Assembly (NCBI GenBank): GCA_900753295.1
Contig: CAADYQ010000022.1
Coordinates: 1 to 5,871, forward strand
Direction: 5' to 3'
DNA: 5,871 nucleotides
Origin: Clostridia bacterium
Lineage (GTDB): Bacteria > Bacillota > Clostridia > Oscillospirales > CAG-272
Below are positions 5,485-5,871 of this stretch, in pieces. Below the pieces are notes generated by a model. The model searched no databases. It had not been told where the DNA came from and worked only from the letters and a program-made list of their open reading frames with translations. A program made the translations under genes and the position numbers. The stretch's first letter is position 1. The number at the start of each line of letters is the position of its first letter.

Positions 5485-5871
5485 TCATACCCCTTTCTCA
5501 AGATGGACCATTATCGATTCAAGGTCCGCTTTTTCGCAGCTGCGCCCGAGGCGCGGCGCATCGGCTGCGCTGACGAGCGCGGTGAAGCCGTCGCGTTCAC
5601 GGCGTTTGCCGAGGAAGTATTTTTCGTCCTCCGCACCTTCGCCGTCCCGGTATACGGCTATGCGGTATGAATCCTCAAATTCACGCGTGGGCGCATCGGC
5701 GATTATCCTCCCGCCGCGGATGTAAATTATATTGTGGGCGCATTTATCGAGGTCGGAGGTTATATGAGTGGAAAACAGAACGCTCTTGCCCTCGTCGCAG
5801 AGCGCGAGAAGCACATCCAGCAGATCGTCGCGCGAGACGGGATCAAGCCCGCTTGTCGGCTCGTCGAGCAC
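5485..5871 (-). CDS. ABC transporter ATP-binding protein, C-terminal part (cut by window edge)
   Basis: Only the last 128-129 codons are in view; the gene continues beyond 5871, where Walker A, the Q-loop and the signature motif must lie. The visible part starts within Walker B (VLDEP, with the catalytic Glu). The D-loop SGLD and the H-loop histidine in FSTH (about residue 36 of the visible part) follow, then a C-terminal region of about 70 residues typical of BcrA/YtrB-like single-domain ATPases. The first visible codon is GTG, but it is an internal valine of Walker B, not a start. The protein would sit on the inner membrane face and power the permease encoded downstream, whose start touches its stop codon. 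The pair suggests a drug/peptide or lipid exporter. Such pairs often follow a GntR-type regulator gene, which could lie outside the window. Confidence 0.9.
   Translation of the reverse strand: MLDEPTSGLDPVSRDDLLDVLLALCDEGKSVLFSTHITSDLDKCAHNIIYIRGGRIIADAPTREFEDSYRIAVYRDGEGAEDEKYFLGKRRERDGFTALVSAADAPRLGRSCEKADLESIMVHLEKGV

Noticed and set aside
1..5871. A novel defence or mobile system in this window
   Set aside because: No nuclease, transposase, integrase, toxin, methylase or phage-like gene was seen. All five genes belong to recognisable metabolic or transport families.

Overview
The window looks like a chromosomal piece from an uncultured, gut- or rumen-type Clostridia bacterium (Oscillospirales/Christensenellales-like). 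This is an inference from the lipoprotein signal style, near-consensus sigma-A promoters, AGGA/GGAG ribosome binding sites, moderately GC-rich genes with AT-rich gaps, and a carbohydrate-type solute-binding protein beside an FAD_oxidored-family enzyme. All five genes lie on the minus strand, so the window reads from right to left in biological order.

Right part (5871 to about 4782): a two-gene ABC-transporter unit. The C-terminal part of an ATPase enters from beyond the window edge. It is followed, with start and stop codons touching, by a six-helix ABC-2-type permease. A strong intrinsic terminator (11-bp stem, eight-T tract) closes the unit.

Middle and left part (4772 to 1): just past that terminator is a sigma-A-like promoter, then three genes in a row. 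They are a GatD-like zinc-dependent polyol/sugar-phosphate dehydrogenase (4694-3693), an FAD_oxidored-family flavoenzyme with a beta-rich C-terminal extension (3661-1703), and a lipid-anchored extracellular solute-binding protein (1626-136). Before the last gene is a perfect-consensus promoter (TTGACA, 17 bp, TATAAT) whose -35 box overlaps the flavoenzyme stop codon and sits inside a 17-bp dyad. The binding protein can therefore be made in excess of the enzymes. The likely theme is capture of a carbohydrate or polyol outside the cell and its oxidation inside. The substrate cannot be read from the sequence, and no sugar permease genes are in view.

Far left (1-134): directly after the solute-binding-protein stop codon lies a 134-bp inverted repeat with a single mismatch. 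It contains three smaller hairpins, the central one flanked on both sides by T-rich tracts like a bidirectional terminator. It is the most unusual structure in the window. It may be a terminator, a mobile palindromic repeat or an assembly-edge effect. No RNA gene, CRISPR array, transposase or unknown multi-gene system was found; the gene content is ordinary carbohydrate metabolism and transport.
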